From the NCBI GenBank assembly GCA_052146895.1, contig JBKQLZ010000006.1, positions 1-64,000 of the forward strand: DNA of 64,000 bases. The letters are read 5' to 3'. Position 1 is the first letter of the stretch. Each line of letters starts with the position of its first letter. This document shows positions 52,063-61,579 of this stretch, piece by piece. The position numbers and the translations under genes are program-made. Source of the stretch: Palsa-601 sp052146895 (GTDB lineage: Bacteria; Actinomycetota; Acidimicrobiia; Acidimicrobiales; Bog-793). The notes under the pieces are model-generated. The model had not been told where the DNA came from, ran no database searches, and saw nothing but the letters and a program-made list of their open reading frames with translations.

Positions 52063-52902
52063 GTGATCGATCTGCACACCCACTCGACTTGCTCGGACGG
52101 ATCCGACCCCCCGGGTCGGGTCGTGGAGCTCGCGGTCGCAGCTGGGTGCAGCGCGGTAGCCCTCACGGACCACGATGGCCTCTCGGGAATAGACGAGGCC
52201 CGCCGGGTTGCCGAGGACGCAAGGATCACGTTCGTCCCCGGTTGTGAGGTCTCCTGCAAGTTCTCGCCGGGGACGATGCACGTGCTCTGTTACTTCGCAG
52301 AGCCCGGCGAGGGGCCACTGCAGTCGCAGCTCGAACGTCTGCGGGACGACCGGGTCAACCGCAACGCTCGGCTCGTCGAACGACTGAACGAGCTCGGGAT
52401 CGCGCTCACGCTCGAGGACGTCGAGGCTGAGACGGACGGCTCCACGCTCGGGCGGCCCCACTTCGCGGCGGCTCTTGTGAAGAAGGGAGTCGTCGAGAGC
52501 TACCAGGACGCCTTCGACAACCTGCTCGCCAAGGGTGGGCCTGCATATATCCCGAAGGCCTTCATCTCACCCGACACGACGATCGCGGCAGCTCACGGCT
52601 CGGGAGCGCTCGCCGTACTTGCCCACCCGCTCTCACTCGGGCTCGAGCCCGCGGAGCTCGAGCGCACCATCTCCGAGCTCGCCGAGGCCGGGCTCGCAGG
52701 TCTCGAGTGCTGGTACGGGCGCTACAGCACCGAGGAGCGCCACGGCCTCCTCGCGATCGCCAAGCGGTATCGCCTGGCGGCGACCGGCGGGTCAGACTTC
52801 CACGGGACGTTCAAACCCGATCTCTCGGTCGGATCAGGCAAGGGGGACCTCGAAGTGCCCGACTCTGCACTGGAAGAACTCGTTGCGAGGCGGTCGTCAT
52901 GA
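52063..52902 (+). CDS. PHP-domain phosphoesterase
   Basis: The 279-residue metal-dependent phosphatase has LHTHSTCSDG, TDHDG, GCEVSC, AHPLSLG and a GGSDFHGT end, the PHP metal-binding motifs. Length and the order resemble YciV/RnaAM-type 3',5'-nucleoside bisphosphate phosphatases, which clear nucleotide by-products. The GTG start opens the gene after a 93-bp divergent spacer with purF. Its stop overlaps the GH3 gene start as ATGA. Confidence 0.88.
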   Translation: MIDLHTHSTCSDGSDPPGRVVELAVAAGCSAVALTDHDGLSGIDEARRVAEDARITFVPGCEVSCKFSPGTMHVLCYFAEPGEGPLQSQLERLRDDRVNRNARLVERLNELGIALTLEDVEAETDGSTLGRPHFAAALVKKGVVESYQDAFDNLLAKGGPAYIPKAFISPDTTIAAAHGSGALAVLAHPLSLGLEPAELERTISELAEAGLAGLECWYGRYSTEERHGLLAIAKRYRLAATGGSDFHGTFKPDLSVGSGKGDLEVPDSALEELVARRSS

Positions 52903-55346
52903 TCGGCTCGCGCGTCGAGGCGGTCCTTGCCGAGCTCGACCTGGATGAGAAGATCCGGCTTCTCGCGGGGCGCGACTACTGGCACACGTACGAGATCGAG
53001 CGAGTCGGGCTCGAGTCCGTGCAGGTCTCAGACGGCCCGGTCGGGGTGAGGGGCGAGCGGACCGTCGGCACCGTCTCGATCTCGTTCCCCTGCGGTACCG
53101 CGATCGGAGCTACGTTCGACCCGGATGCGGCAGCTGACCTCGCGGACGCGCTCGCGGACGAGTGCTTCGACAAGGGCGCGCGAGTCCTTCTCGGCCCGAC
53201 GATCAACCTGCAACGGCACCCGCTCGGTGGCCGGCACTTCGAGTGCTATGCCGAGGACCCGATCCTCACGGCCGACCTTGCCGTCGCGTACGTGAAGGCA
53301 CTGCAGTCACGGGGTGTCGCGGCGACGATCAAGCACTTCATCGCGAACGACTCGGAATTCGAGCGGCACACGATCAGCTCCGAAGTGGACGACCACGTGC
53401 TGCGAACGCTCTACCTCGTGCCCTTCGAGGAGGCGGTCATCGAAGGTGGCGCCTGGGCGGTCATGTCCTCCTACAACCGGATCAACGGCACGTACGCCGC
53501 CGAGCACGAGCCGCTGCTGCAAGGGGTGCTCCGGGACGAATGGTCCTTCGACGGCTTGGTGATGTCGGACTGGTTCGGCACACAGAGCACCGTGCCCTCT
53601 GCGCTCGCCGGCCTCAACCTCGAGATGCCCGGGCCGGCAATGCACTACGGCAAACGGCTCGCGGAAGCCGTTGCAGCTGGGGAGATCCCCGAGGCAGTCA
53701 TAACCGAGAGAGCGCGGCGGGTCATCCAGCTCGCTGAGCGCACCGGTGCCCTCGGCTCTTCGGGCCGGACGGGCCGAGAACCGCGCCGCACGTTGGCAGA
53801 GCGCCGGGAGCTATCCCGCGAGCTGGCCACGCGCTCTTTCGTTCTCCTTCGCAACGAAGTTCCCGCCGGCACAGGCGGGGCGGCGCTGCCCCTCGACCTG
53901 CCCTCCGGCGCGGTGCTTGCCGTGATCGGCCCCAACGCCGCCATCACTGCGTCACAGGGCGGCGGAAGTGCACGCGTCAGCCCGGAGCACATCGTGTCGG
54001 TGCTCGACGGATTGCGGGCGGCCTACTCGCCCCTCGGCGTCGAGGTGGCCCACGAGATCGGCTGCGTGACGTGGGCCGAGACACCCGACCTCGATGTTCC
54101 CGCACGCCTCGAGTACTTCGCTCTCGCAACTGATGGACCGCCCGGCGCGAGCTTCGAAGGACCCGTCCTCTACGACGAGTGGACCCCTCGCCCGCCGTTG
54201 CTGTGGCTCGGGCCACCGTTGCCACAGGTTCCCGAGCTCGGCTTCGGCGCGTTCGCCGTCCGGTGCTCCTCCGAGTTCACTCCCGAGCACACGGGAAGCT
54301 ACGAGTTCTCGCTCGCCCAAGCCGGTACGGCCCGCTTGCTCATCGACGGCGAGTTGGTGGTGGAGGGGTCGGTCGAGAGGGGGAAGCGTTTCTTCGGGTT
54401 TGCTTCCGCCGAAGCCACCGGGTTCGTCGACCTCATCAGCGGCGAGAGCTGCGAGGTGCGCGTCGAGTACGAGGTGACTCCCGGGTCGCCCGTGGCGGGC
54501 GTCTTCATCGGGGTCCGGCCCCCGCTGCCCGAAGCCGATGAGTTGATCGCGCGGGCGGTTGCCCTTGCCGAGCGGGCGGATGCCGTCGTGTGCGTGGTCG
54601 GGACGACGCCTGAGTGGGAGACCGAGGGCCACGACCGCGAAGCGATGGACCTGCCGGGACGCCAGGACGACCTGGTGGCCGCGGTCTCCGAGGCCAACCC
54701 GAGGACGATCGTGCTCGTGAACGCCGGTTCGCCGGTCACCATGGACTGGGCTCTTCTCCCCGCCGCGATACTGCAGATCTGGTTCGGTGGCGAGGCCGTC
54801 GGCACCGCGGTCGCTGACGTCCTGCTCGGCGCGAAGGAGCCGGGCGGGCGGCTGTCGCACACGGTGCCGGTGCATATCGAAGACTGCCCGGCGTTCCCGT
54901 ACTACCCAGGCGCCGACGGCAAGGTGAGCTACGGCGAGGGTCTGCTCATCGGTCACCGTCACTACGCGACGACCGGGACCGTGCCCCGCTACTGGTTCGG
55001 CCACGGCCTCGGGTACACGAGCTTCGGTCTAGGGCACCCGGCGGTCGAGAGGCACCAAACTGGCGCTCGGGTCTCGGCGACCATCACCAACGAGGGCGCT
55101 CGCAAGGGCGCCGCCACACTTCAGGCATATGTGGCTCCCGTCGACCGGGCCGAGGGCGAGCCGGCTCTTCAGTATGTCGGTTCGTCCCGGCACGAGCTCG
55201 ACGCCGGCGGGTCGGTGGGCGCTGTCATCGAGATATCGAGGCGGCGGCTCGGGCGGCTACACCCTGGCCGCTACCGGCTGCTGGTCGGTTGGAGCGCTGA
55301 CCCCGCCACCCACGAGCTCGCAGGCGAGCTCAGGATCGAGGGGTGA
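52899..55346 (+). CDS. GH3 glycoside hydrolase with PA14 insert
   Basis: The 815-residue enzyme hydrolyses beta-linked sugars. The N-terminal TIM barrel shows SDGPVGVRGE, RHPLGGR, KHFIAND (145-151) and the nucleophile Asp224 in VMSDWFGT. The second domain has the catalytic acid region GTTPEWETEGHDR. A PA14-like insert lies at about 400-545 (EFTPEHTGSYEFSL, RLLIDGELVV) and a C-terminal fibronectin-III-like domain at about 715-815. No signal peptide is present, so it acts in the cytoplasm. The start is the ATG of the ATGA overlap; a longer frame would lie inside the PHP gene. Likely beta-glucosidase; exact sugar unknown. Confidence 0.92.
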   Translation: MIGSRVEAVLAELDLDEKIRLLAGRDYWHTYEIERVGLESVQVSDGPVGVRGERTVGTVSISFPCGTAIGATFDPDAAADLADALADECFDKGARVLLGPTINLQRHPLGGRHFECYAEDPILTADLAVAYVKALQSRGVAATIKHFIANDSEFERHTISSEVDDHVLRTLYLVPFEEAVIEGGAWAVMSSYNRINGTYAAEHEPLLQGVLRDEWSFDGLVMSDWFGTQSTVPSALAGLNLEMPGPAMHYGKRLAEAVAAGEIPEAVITERARRVIQLAERTGALGSSGRTGREPRRTLAERRELSRELATRSFVLLRNEVPAGTGGAALPLDLPSGAVLAVIGPNAAITASQGGGSARVSPEHIVSVLDGLRAAYSPLGVEVAHEIGCVTWAETPDLDVPARLEYFALATDGPPGASFEGPVLYDEWTPRPPLLWLGPPLPQVPELGFGAFAVRCSSEFTPEHTGSYEFSLAQAGTARLLIDGELVVEGSVERGKRFFGFASAEATGFVDLISGESCEVRVEYEVTPGSPVAGVFIGVRPPLPEADELIARAVALAERADAVVCVVGTTPEWETEGHDREAMDLPGRQDDLVAAVSEANPRTIVLVNAGSPVTMDWALLPAAILQIWFGGEAVGTAVADVLLGAKEPGGRLSHTVPVHIEDCPAFPYYPGADGKVSYGEGLLIGHRHYATTGTVPRYWFGHGLGYTSFGLGHPAVERHQTGARVSATITNEGARKGAATLQAYVAPVDRAEGEPALQYVGSSRHELDAGGSVGAVIEISRRRLGRLHPGRYRLLVGWSADPATHELAGELRIEG

Positions 55347-55773
55347 GGTCGAGATCGCGCGGCGGGTCCTGCGGAACCGTCCAGACGAGGAAGCCTTTGT
55401 CGAACTCTTCGTGGTACCTGTTCGTGGCCTCGACGACCGTCTCGAAGACGGCGTCGAAACGGTCCCAGTCCTCAGCCTCGACGACGCTTCGCAAGCTCGC
55501 CATCTCCTCGTCGATGAAGCGCAGCATCGAGGCGGTGTACTTCGGCCGGACGATCACCGCGCCCTTCATGATCTTGGTCGCCTCGGAGAGCTGATACCGG
55601 GCGAGCGGGCGGTTGCGCGCCTTGCCTGCGTGGTAGCACTTCCACATCCGGTCGGAGACCTCGACCATGAGGCGAGCCATTCCCGGCTGGATCCCCGCAA
55701 GCTCGTCGAGGGTGAGCTCCGCCTTCCCGTTGTCGACGATGTGGGTGTGATCGCTTGCCGGCTCTGTTGCCAT
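55330..55773 (-). CDS. Hypothetical helical protein
   Basis: The 147-residue protein starts at the ATG MATEPASDHTH. A long frame upstream overlaps the transporter gene and is rejected. It is mostly helical: GIQPGMARLMVEVSDRMWKCY, LARYQLSEATKIMKGA and FDAVFETVVEATNRYHEEFD. The last 17 bp overlap the convergent GH3 gene. The pattern of Trp, Tyr and His could suggest a helical-bundle ligand-binding protein, but I do not recognise a family. Confidence 0.65.
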   Translation of the reverse strand: MATEPASDHTHIVDNGKAELTLDELAGIQPGMARLMVEVSDRMWKCYHAGKARNRPLARYQLSEATKIMKGAVIVRPKYTASMLRFIDEEMASLRSVVEAEDWDRFDAVFETVVEATNRYHEEFDKGFLVWTVPQDPPRDLDLTPRS

Positions 55774-55802
55774 GGGCGAAAAGCTATCGAAGCGCGGCGG
55801 GC

Positions 55803-57029
55803 TCACCCGCACCCGACGAGAGGAGCGAGCACGAGGAGCACTGCGAGCGCGGCGACTGCTGCGGGCATCACGACTCGCAGTCCCATGCGGAAGAACACCC
55901 CGGCTCTCACTGGGGCTCCGAGGCGGCGCATCGAGTCGACCCACAGGAGAGTCGAGAGTGAGCCCGTGATGAGCAGGCCGGGGCCGGCGTTGACGCCCAG
56001 GAGGATTGGCCACAGCTGACACGATGCCCTGCCACCTGCGCCCGCGGCGGAAGGCAGCGCCACGAGCAGCGCTGGCAGGTTGTTCACGACGTTGGCACCG
56101 CCCGCGCTCGCAGCAGCCGCCCGCATCATGGCAAGCGGGCCGGAGCCGCCGAGGAGCGCGCTCAGGTCGACGCCCTCGACTGCGGCCGTGGCCAGCACGC
56201 CCAGTCCGGCGGCCACGAGCGCCGTCTCCCATGGGACGGATCGGAACGGGACGCTCCTCGAGGCGGCAACAAGGATGACGTCTGCACCAAGCGCCACCTC
56301 CCAAGCCCGCACGCCGATCGCAGGGCCCGCCAAGAAACCGGCGAGGACCAACGCGACCACGACCGACCCACCTAGGAGGACGCGACCGTCGCGGGCGGTC
56401 TTCCGGTCAGGCGGGGTCTCTGGTTCCTCGGCAGCCGGCAGGTCGCCCGCCGTTCGGGTCGCCGGCCGGTAGCACGAGTACCCGACTGCGCACGCGACCA
56501 CAGCGGGGGCGCCGAGGTGCTCGAACCACTCGAGCGGGCCGATCCCGAACCTGGCGGTCGCGATCAGGTTGGTGAGGTTCGACACGGGCAAGAAGGACGA
56601 CGCCAGCAAGGCGAGCACTACCGGTTGGAAGCAGACGAACCGACGAGGGAGCCCGTGGCGCGTCGCGATCCTGAAATAGAGCGGCGTGAGCAGCACGACG
56701 GCTGCGTCCAGATTCAAGACCGCAACCGTCCCCGTGCCTAGGAGCCACAGCCCGGGGATCAGCCAACGGCCGTTCCCGAAGCTATCGGCAAGCTGTTCGA
56801 AGTAACCGAGGCGGTCGAGCAGCACCGCGAGCGGGATGGCGGTCAGCAAGAAGGCAAGCGGATCGAGGAGCGGGCTCACGGCGTGTCCTGTCTCGTGCCA
56901 CGAGACCAGTCCCGACACAACGGCAATGGCGACGCAGGCGACGGGCGCCGCAAAGGCGGGGATCCGTCTCGGTCTGAGCGTGGCGCCCGCGACTGCGACT
57001 AGGAGCAGAGCCAGCCGGGCGACCGTCAC
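55803..57029 (-). CDS. ArsB/NhaD-like ion transporter
   Basis: The 408-residue membrane protein has ten to eleven spans, including LNLDAAVVLLTPLYF and SNLTNLIATARF, which are signatures of the ArsB/NhaD (IT superfamily) transporters. A second inverted copy appears at GGANVVNNLPALLVALP. These proteins export arsenite or exchange ions such as Na+/H+. The GTG at 57029 overlaps the GNAT stop as GTGA; a longer frame adds unlike residues. No ars regulator is nearby. Confidence 0.82.
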   Translation of the reverse strand: MTVARLALLLVAVAGATLRPRRIPAFAAPVACVAIAVVSGLVSWHETGHAVSPLLDPLAFLLTAIPLAVLLDRLGYFEQLADSFGNGRWLIPGLWLLGTGTVAVLNLDAAVVLLTPLYFRIATRHGLPRRFVCFQPVVLALLASSFLPVSNLTNLIATARFGIGPLEWFEHLGAPAVVACAVGYSCYRPATRTAGDLPAAEEPETPPDRKTARDGRVLLGGSVVVALVLAGFLAGPAIGVRAWEVALGADVILVAASRSVPFRSVPWETALVAAGLGVLATAAVEGVDLSALLGGSGPLAMMRAAAASAGGANVVNNLPALLVALPSAAGAGGRASCQLWPILLGVNAGPGLLITGSLSTLLWVDSMRRLGAPVRAGVFFRMGLRVVMPAAVAALAVLLVLAPLVGCG

Positions 57030-57478
57030 GCGCCGTGAGGGCCCGGGAGCCAGCGATAGGTGACCCAGCCATCGACCGGTCGAGCACCGAGAGAGTCGTA
57101 AAAGCCAGCTGCGTCCGTGTTCCAAGTGAGAACGTTCCACTCGACTCGCCCACTCGTCAGCCCCCGGAGCGCGTCGAGCAACGCTCGGCCGTACCCGGCG
57201 CCGCGATGATCCGGCCGCACGAAGAGATCCTCGAGCCACAGCCCCGACGTACCAAGGAACGTCGAGAAACTCTCGAAGTACAACGCGAACCCCGCCACCT
57301 CACCATCGTCGGTCTCGGCGAGCAGAACGCTCGGCACTGCGCCGTCCCCGAAGAGTGCCTCCTGCAGCCCCGCTTCTTCCCAGACCACCTCGTGCGCAAG
57401 GTGCTCGTACTCGGCCAGCTCGCGAATCAGGCTCGCGACGACATGGGCGTCGGCGGGCTCTGCTCGGCGTATCGGCAT
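57026..57478 (-). CDS. GNAT acetyltransferase, diamine-acetyltransferase-like
   Basis: The 150-residue enzyme contains VASLIRELAEYEHL, WLEDLFVRPDHRGAGYGRALLD (motif A) and WNTDAAGFYDSLGA, a pattern typical of the spermidine/spermine N1-acetyltransferase branch and relatives acting on small amines. The ATG start is standard. It precedes the ArsB/NhaD-like transporter with a 4-bp overlap. Confidence 0.87.
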   Translation of the reverse strand: MPIRRAEPADAHVVASLIRELAEYEHLAHEVVWEEAGLQEALFGDGAVPSVLLAETDDGEVAGFALYFESFSTFLGTSGLWLEDLFVRPDHRGAGYGRALLDALRGLTSGRVEWNVLTWNTDAAGFYDSLGARPVDGWVTYRWLPGPHGA

Positions 57479-57555
57479 GGAGCAAGACTAGGAACAGCGG
57501 CGAGACTCGCGCTACGCGTTGACTGCTCTGCGGGCGGTTGCTAGACACCCTTGTC

Positions 57556-60500
57556 ATGAAGCTCTCTCGAGTAATAGCCGGTGCCCTACCGCTGTTCGCC
57601 ATCTTGCCAGCGAGCGCTGCGCTCGCGGCTTCCGCGAGCACCTACGGGAACCGCCTCGCAGAGATCGCCGCTCGACCGAGCTTGCCTGCGCACACCGTCA
57701 TGATCGGGAACGTCCGGACGTCGATGGAGATCTCCGGCGCGCTCGGCCTTCGCTCGCGAGATCAAACGGGCCTCGCCCGCTTCCTAGCCGAGGTGACGGA
57801 CCGGACCTCGCCGGAGTTCCACCAGTACCTGACGAGGAGCGAGTTCGCGAACCGCTTCGGCGCCTCGGAATCAGCTGTCAGCGCAGTGACACGAGTGCTT
57901 CGGTCCGACGGGTTGCACCCGGCCGTGTCGTCGAACAGGATCCTCGTCACCTTCCATGGGGACGCCGCGAACATCGAGAGGGCGTTTCGGACGGGGTTGG
58001 CTGATTTTCGTTTCTCCAATGGGCGCACCGGTTGGGGCACGACGTCAGCGGCTCGCTTGCCTGCGGGGATCGCCCGCAGCGTGTCGGGTGTCGTAGGGCT
58101 CGATGACCTCGTGCACATGTCGAGCGGCATCGAGAAGGCGCCCCGCGTGGCGCGTGGGGCCGTAAAGGCGTCAGCGCTCCCGAAAGCTTCTCCCGGAGCG
58201 CCGTCGGCGTGCGGCAGCGCCAACGCGCAGGCGGACTACGGCGGCGTGACCGCTGATCAGCTCGCGCACGCTTATGGCGTGGACGGGCTCTACGCGACCG
58301 GTGACCTCGGCGGGGGCCAGACAGTCGACATCTTCGAGCTCGAGCCCTTCTTGATGAGCGACATAGCCGCCTACGACAAGTGCTACTTCGGGACGAGCGA
58401 GACCAACAGCACCCACGTCTCGGTCACCGAGGTCGACGGGGGCGCCGGTACAGGTCCGGGCTTTGGCGAGGCGGCACTTGACGTCGAGGACGTGTCGACG
58501 ATCGCGCCAGACGCCGAGATACACGTGTACGAAGGCCCGAACACGACGTTCGGTTCGCTGGACGCCTACAACGCCATCGCGACCGCGGACAACGCCCGCG
58601 TCGTCAGCACGAGCTGGGGCCTGTGCGAGTCGGCGTTCCAGTCGGGCTCCCCCGGGACTCAGGAAGTGGAGAGCGAGATATTCGCCGAGACCGCGGCGCA
58701 GGGTCAGTCCGTCTTCGCCGCCGCCGGCGACGACGGCTCCGACGACTGTGCCAACCAGGCGCCTACGCCTGTCGCCAACGAGCTCTCGGCAGATGACCCA
58801 GGCACCCAGCCCTACGTCACCTCGGTCGGTGGCACCACCTTCACCGACATCACCGAGCCCCCCACAGAGCAGGTCTGGAACGACGGCAACGACTGGGGCG
58901 CAGGTGGCGGCGGCATCTCCGACACCTGGGCCGAGCCGTCCTGGCAGGCCGAGGCCACAGTGGCTGGGATCGCGAACGGTGCGGGGACCGGTGAGCAGCC
59001 GTGCTCTGACGACCCGAGCGGCGTGGGCACGGCCTACAACCTGGCAGGTGTCGACACGACGTTGCCATCCGGCACCCCGTGCCGGATGGTTCCCGACGTG
59101 ACGGCGCTGGCGGACGAGTTCACCGGGATCACGTCGTACTGGGACGGCGAGATGAGCACGGTCGGTGGGACGTCGTCGTCGACGCCCCTGTGGGCTGCGA
59201 TGACAGCCGACATGGATGCTTCGTCGTTTTGCGATGGGACGACGTTGGGTTTCGTGAGCCCGTTGCTGTACGACGTCGCTTCTTCCAGCACGTCTGACTA
59301 CGCGCACGCCTTCAACGACATCACTGTCGGCAACAACGACAGCCTCGGTGTGGGCGACGGGACCGACTTCCCGGCTGGGACCGGGTATGACCTCGCCTCA
59401 GGGCTGGGCTCGCCGAAGATCACCAACCCCGACGGTGACCCCGGCTTGGCGCAACAGGCGTGTGCGATGGTGCAGGACTCGAGCAACCCGCCGATCGTCT
59501 CTACTGTCTCCCCCTCCTCAGGGACGAACCAGGGCGGCACGAGCGTGACGATCACAGGCAACAACTTCGGCACAGCAGCTGGTGGCGTCTATGTCGGGAC
59601 TCAGGCGGCGACGGTGGTCAGCTGGTCGTCGACCTCGATCTCGATCGTCACGCCGACCTACAACGCCCCACAGGGGACGGTGCTGCCGGCAGGAGGCACC
59701 GCACCCGTGACCGTCGTGACGACAGACCCCGAACGATCGAGCTCACTCAACCCCACGAACAGCGTCTTCCACTATCTCGGTTATGCCGGCGGGACCACGC
59801 CGGTGGTCGACTACGTCGGCCCGACCGCGGGTAACGCCGCTGGTGGGTACGCAGTGGACATCGTCGGCTCAGGCTTCACAGGCGCCACGAGGGTCACCTT
59901 CGGCGGCGTGGAGGCCACGAGCCAGATCGACGTGAACGACAGCAACATCACCGCGACCGTCCCGGCTGAGACCGGGGCAACGGCGTGCGCGTTCCCGAGC
60001 AACAGCTCGGTCTGCCAAGTCGAGGTGCGGGTGACCACTCCTGCCGGTACCTCGGCCGAGGACACGATCCTTCCCTCTTACTCGGGCGCGATCGAATTCG
60101 AGCCGGACGAGGTCATCTACTACACACCGGGCACTGAGGTCGTCGCTGCTGCGTCCGAGTTCGACTACGCCCCGACTCCCGACGTGACCTCGGTCACACC
60201 CAAGTACGGTGCCGAAGAGGGTGGATCGACCGAGGACATCCACGGGACGGGATTCAACGTCCTCACGTACTTCTGGACGGATTTCGGGCCGGTCGGTCCG
60301 CAGTCGAGTCAGGACTTCTTCAACCTGTCGATCACGCCGACCGACCTGTTCATCGTCAACAGCGGTGACGAGTTCCTCTCGGGACCGACGACAGAGCCCC
60401 TGGCTCAAGCGGTCACCATCGTCACCGCCGGAGGCCCTTACCTCGTCCCGAGCGACTTGTTCGCCCTGGCGGGACGGCCGACTGTGACAAGCCTTTCCAC

Positions 60501-61356
60501 CCATGTCGGGACGACCGAAGGAGGCGGCACCCTCACGCTCGCGGGCCACGGTTTCATGGCAGTCGAAGACGTCGTATTCGTCGACGACAACTCGGGATTC
60601 GGAGCGACCGAATCGACCGCCTTCCTAACCCAGACCGACACCACGTTGAAGATCGTGCTCCCAGGCAACCTGCCGGGGGCCACGAACTTGGTCGCCTGCA
60701 CCGAGACGGGATGTAGCAGCGAGAACTCGAGCCTGGACTCGTTCGTCTTCGGCTATCCCGGTGCTCCCGTGATCTCGAAGATCTCCCCACCGTCCGGTCC
60801 AGCCGCTGGAAGCGCGTCGCTCAAGGACGGCGTCGAAATCTCCGGCACTTTGCTCGATTCTCCGGTCGCCGTGAAGTTCGGCAACACGGAAGCCACCGTC
60901 TTCGAGAACACGGGCGCCGTACCCGGAGGTGGGAACGCGTACGAGATCCTCGTCGAGGCCCCGCCGGGCAAGGCGGGCACGACGGTGACGGTCGCAGTCG
61001 AGACTGCCGGCGGAGAGGCCACCGGTCACGGGTTCAGCAACACGAAGAGCTACACCTACAAGAAGAGCGCTCCTAGCGCTCCGACGTCGGTGACAGCGAA
61101 GGGTGGGAAGAAGGCGATCAGCTCGTCTTGGACGACGCCTTCATCGAACGGCGGCTCGCCGATCACCGGCTACAAGGTCGAGCTGCTCTTGAAGGGCGAC
61201 TTCCGCAAGCCCGCTCAGAAAGTGACGGTCTCGGCGTCCACTCACTCCTACGCCTTCACGGCGGTGGCGCCGGGGAAGTACACGGTCGCCGTGGCTGCCG
61301 TGAGCGCTCTCGGGACCGGCTACTTCGCAAGCTCGGCAGTGGTCGCAGCTACTTGA
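57556..61356 (+). CDS. Secreted sedolisin-type (S53) protease with TIG and Fn3 domains
   Basis: From the ATG at 57556 the protein has 1266 residues: a signal peptide ending near AALAAS, a pro-domain (about 45-185) and an S53 catalytic domain (about 215-640). That domain has Glu305 and Asp309 (GEAALDVED), the oxyanion Asp region GDDGSDD, the nucleophile Ser540 in GGTSSSTP, and a calcium-site-like end YDLASGLGSPK. Several IPT/TIG repeats (650-1170; GTNQGGTSVTITGNNF and alike) and a final Fn3 domain follow. Such serine-carboxyl proteases are active at low pH. No cell-wall anchor is seen, so it is presumably released or held by the TIG domains. Confidence 0.92.
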   Translation: MKLSRVIAGALPLFAILPASAALAASASTYGNRLAEIAARPSLPAHTVMIGNVRTSMEISGALGLRSRDQTGLARFLAEVTDRTSPEFHQYLTRSEFANRFGASESAVSAVTRVLRSDGLHPAVSSNRILVTFHGDAANIERAFRTGLADFRFSNGRTGWGTTSAARLPAGIARSVSGVVGLDDLVHMSSGIEKAPRVARGAVKASALPKASPGAPSACGSANAQADYGGVTADQLAHAYGVDGLYATGDLGGGQTVDIFELEPFLMSDIAAYDKCYFGTSETNSTHVSVTEVDGGAGTGPGFGEAALDVEDVSTIAPDAEIHVYEGPNTTFGSLDAYNAIATADNARVVSTSWGLCESAFQSGSPGTQEVESEIFAETAAQGQSVFAAAGDDGSDDCANQAPTPVANELSADDPGTQPYVTSVGGTTFTDITEPPTEQVWNDGNDWGAGGGGISDTWAEPSWQAEATVAGIANGAGTGEQPCSDDPSGVGTAYNLAGVDTTLPSGTPCRMVPDVTALADEFTGITSYWDGEMSTVGGTSSSTPLWAAMTADMDASSFCDGTTLGFVSPLLYDVASSSTSDYAHAFNDITVGNNDSLGVGDGTDFPAGTGYDLASGLGSPKITNPDGDPGLAQQACAMVQDSSNPPIVSTVSPSSGTNQGGTSVTITGNNFGTAAGGVYVGTQAATVVSWSSTSISIVTPTYNAPQGTVLPAGGTAPVTVVTTDPERSSSLNPTNSVFHYLGYAGGTTPVVDYVGPTAGNAAGGYAVDIVGSGFTGATRVTFGGVEATSQIDVNDSNITATVPAETGATACAFPSNSSVCQVEVRVTTPAGTSAEDTILPSYSGAIEFEPDEVIYYTPGTEVVAAASEFDYAPTPDVTSVTPKYGAEEGGSTEDIHGTGFNVLTYFWTDFGPVGPQSSQDFFNLSITPTDLFIVNSGDEFLSGPTTEPLAQAVTIVTAGGPYLVPSDLFALAGRPTVTSLSTHVGTTEGGGTLTLAGHGFMAVEDVVFVDDNSGFGATESTAFLTQTDTTLKIVLPGNLPGATNLVACTETGCSSENSSLDSFVFGYPGAPVISKISPPSGPAAGSASLKDGVEISGTLLDSPVAVKFGNTEATVFENTGAVPGGGNAYEILVEAPPGKAGTTVTVAVETAGGEATGHGFSNTKSYTYKKSAPSAPTSVTAKGGKKAISSSWTTPSSNGGSPITGYKVELLLKGDFRKPAQKVTVSASTHSYAFTAVAPGKYTVAVAAVSALGTGYFASSAVVAAT

Positions 61357-61370
61357 AGCGGTCGCGCTCT

Positions 61371-61389
61371 GCCCGGCTCAACACCGGGC
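61371..61389 (+). terminator. Possible hairpin after the sedolisin gene
   Basis: GCCCGG, a 7-base loop and CCGGGC form a short strong hairpin 15 bp after the stop codon. No T run follows, so it is weak support for termination. The rest of the 223-bp gap to the next gene is GC-rich with several small inverted segments (for example GGGCCGGGAGGGTTTCCCCC-like) and no T-box motif. Confidence 0.3.
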
Positions 61390-61579
61390 TCTGGCGCGGC
61401 GAGGTACGCTTGCGCCCGTGGTTGACCGACTGACTCAGCGATTTGCATGCCTCCCGGCCCATCCTTGGCTGCCGGGGGACGCTTCGACGCAGTAAGTCGG
61501 CGACTCCGCTCAGGCGAGCTCTCGGGCCGGGAGGGTTTCCCCCACCCAAGTCCAGCCCACCTGAGAGCAAGGAGTCACC

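Noticed and set aside
51970..52461. 164-residue N-terminal extension of PurF
   Set aside because: PurF must start close to its catalytic Cys; the extension overlaps the divergent PHP gene.
61390..61579. T-box leader upstream of the PheS-like gene
   Set aside because: The T-box consensus (AGGGTGGNACCGCG) and a specifier loop are not visible; only generic GC-rich hairpins.
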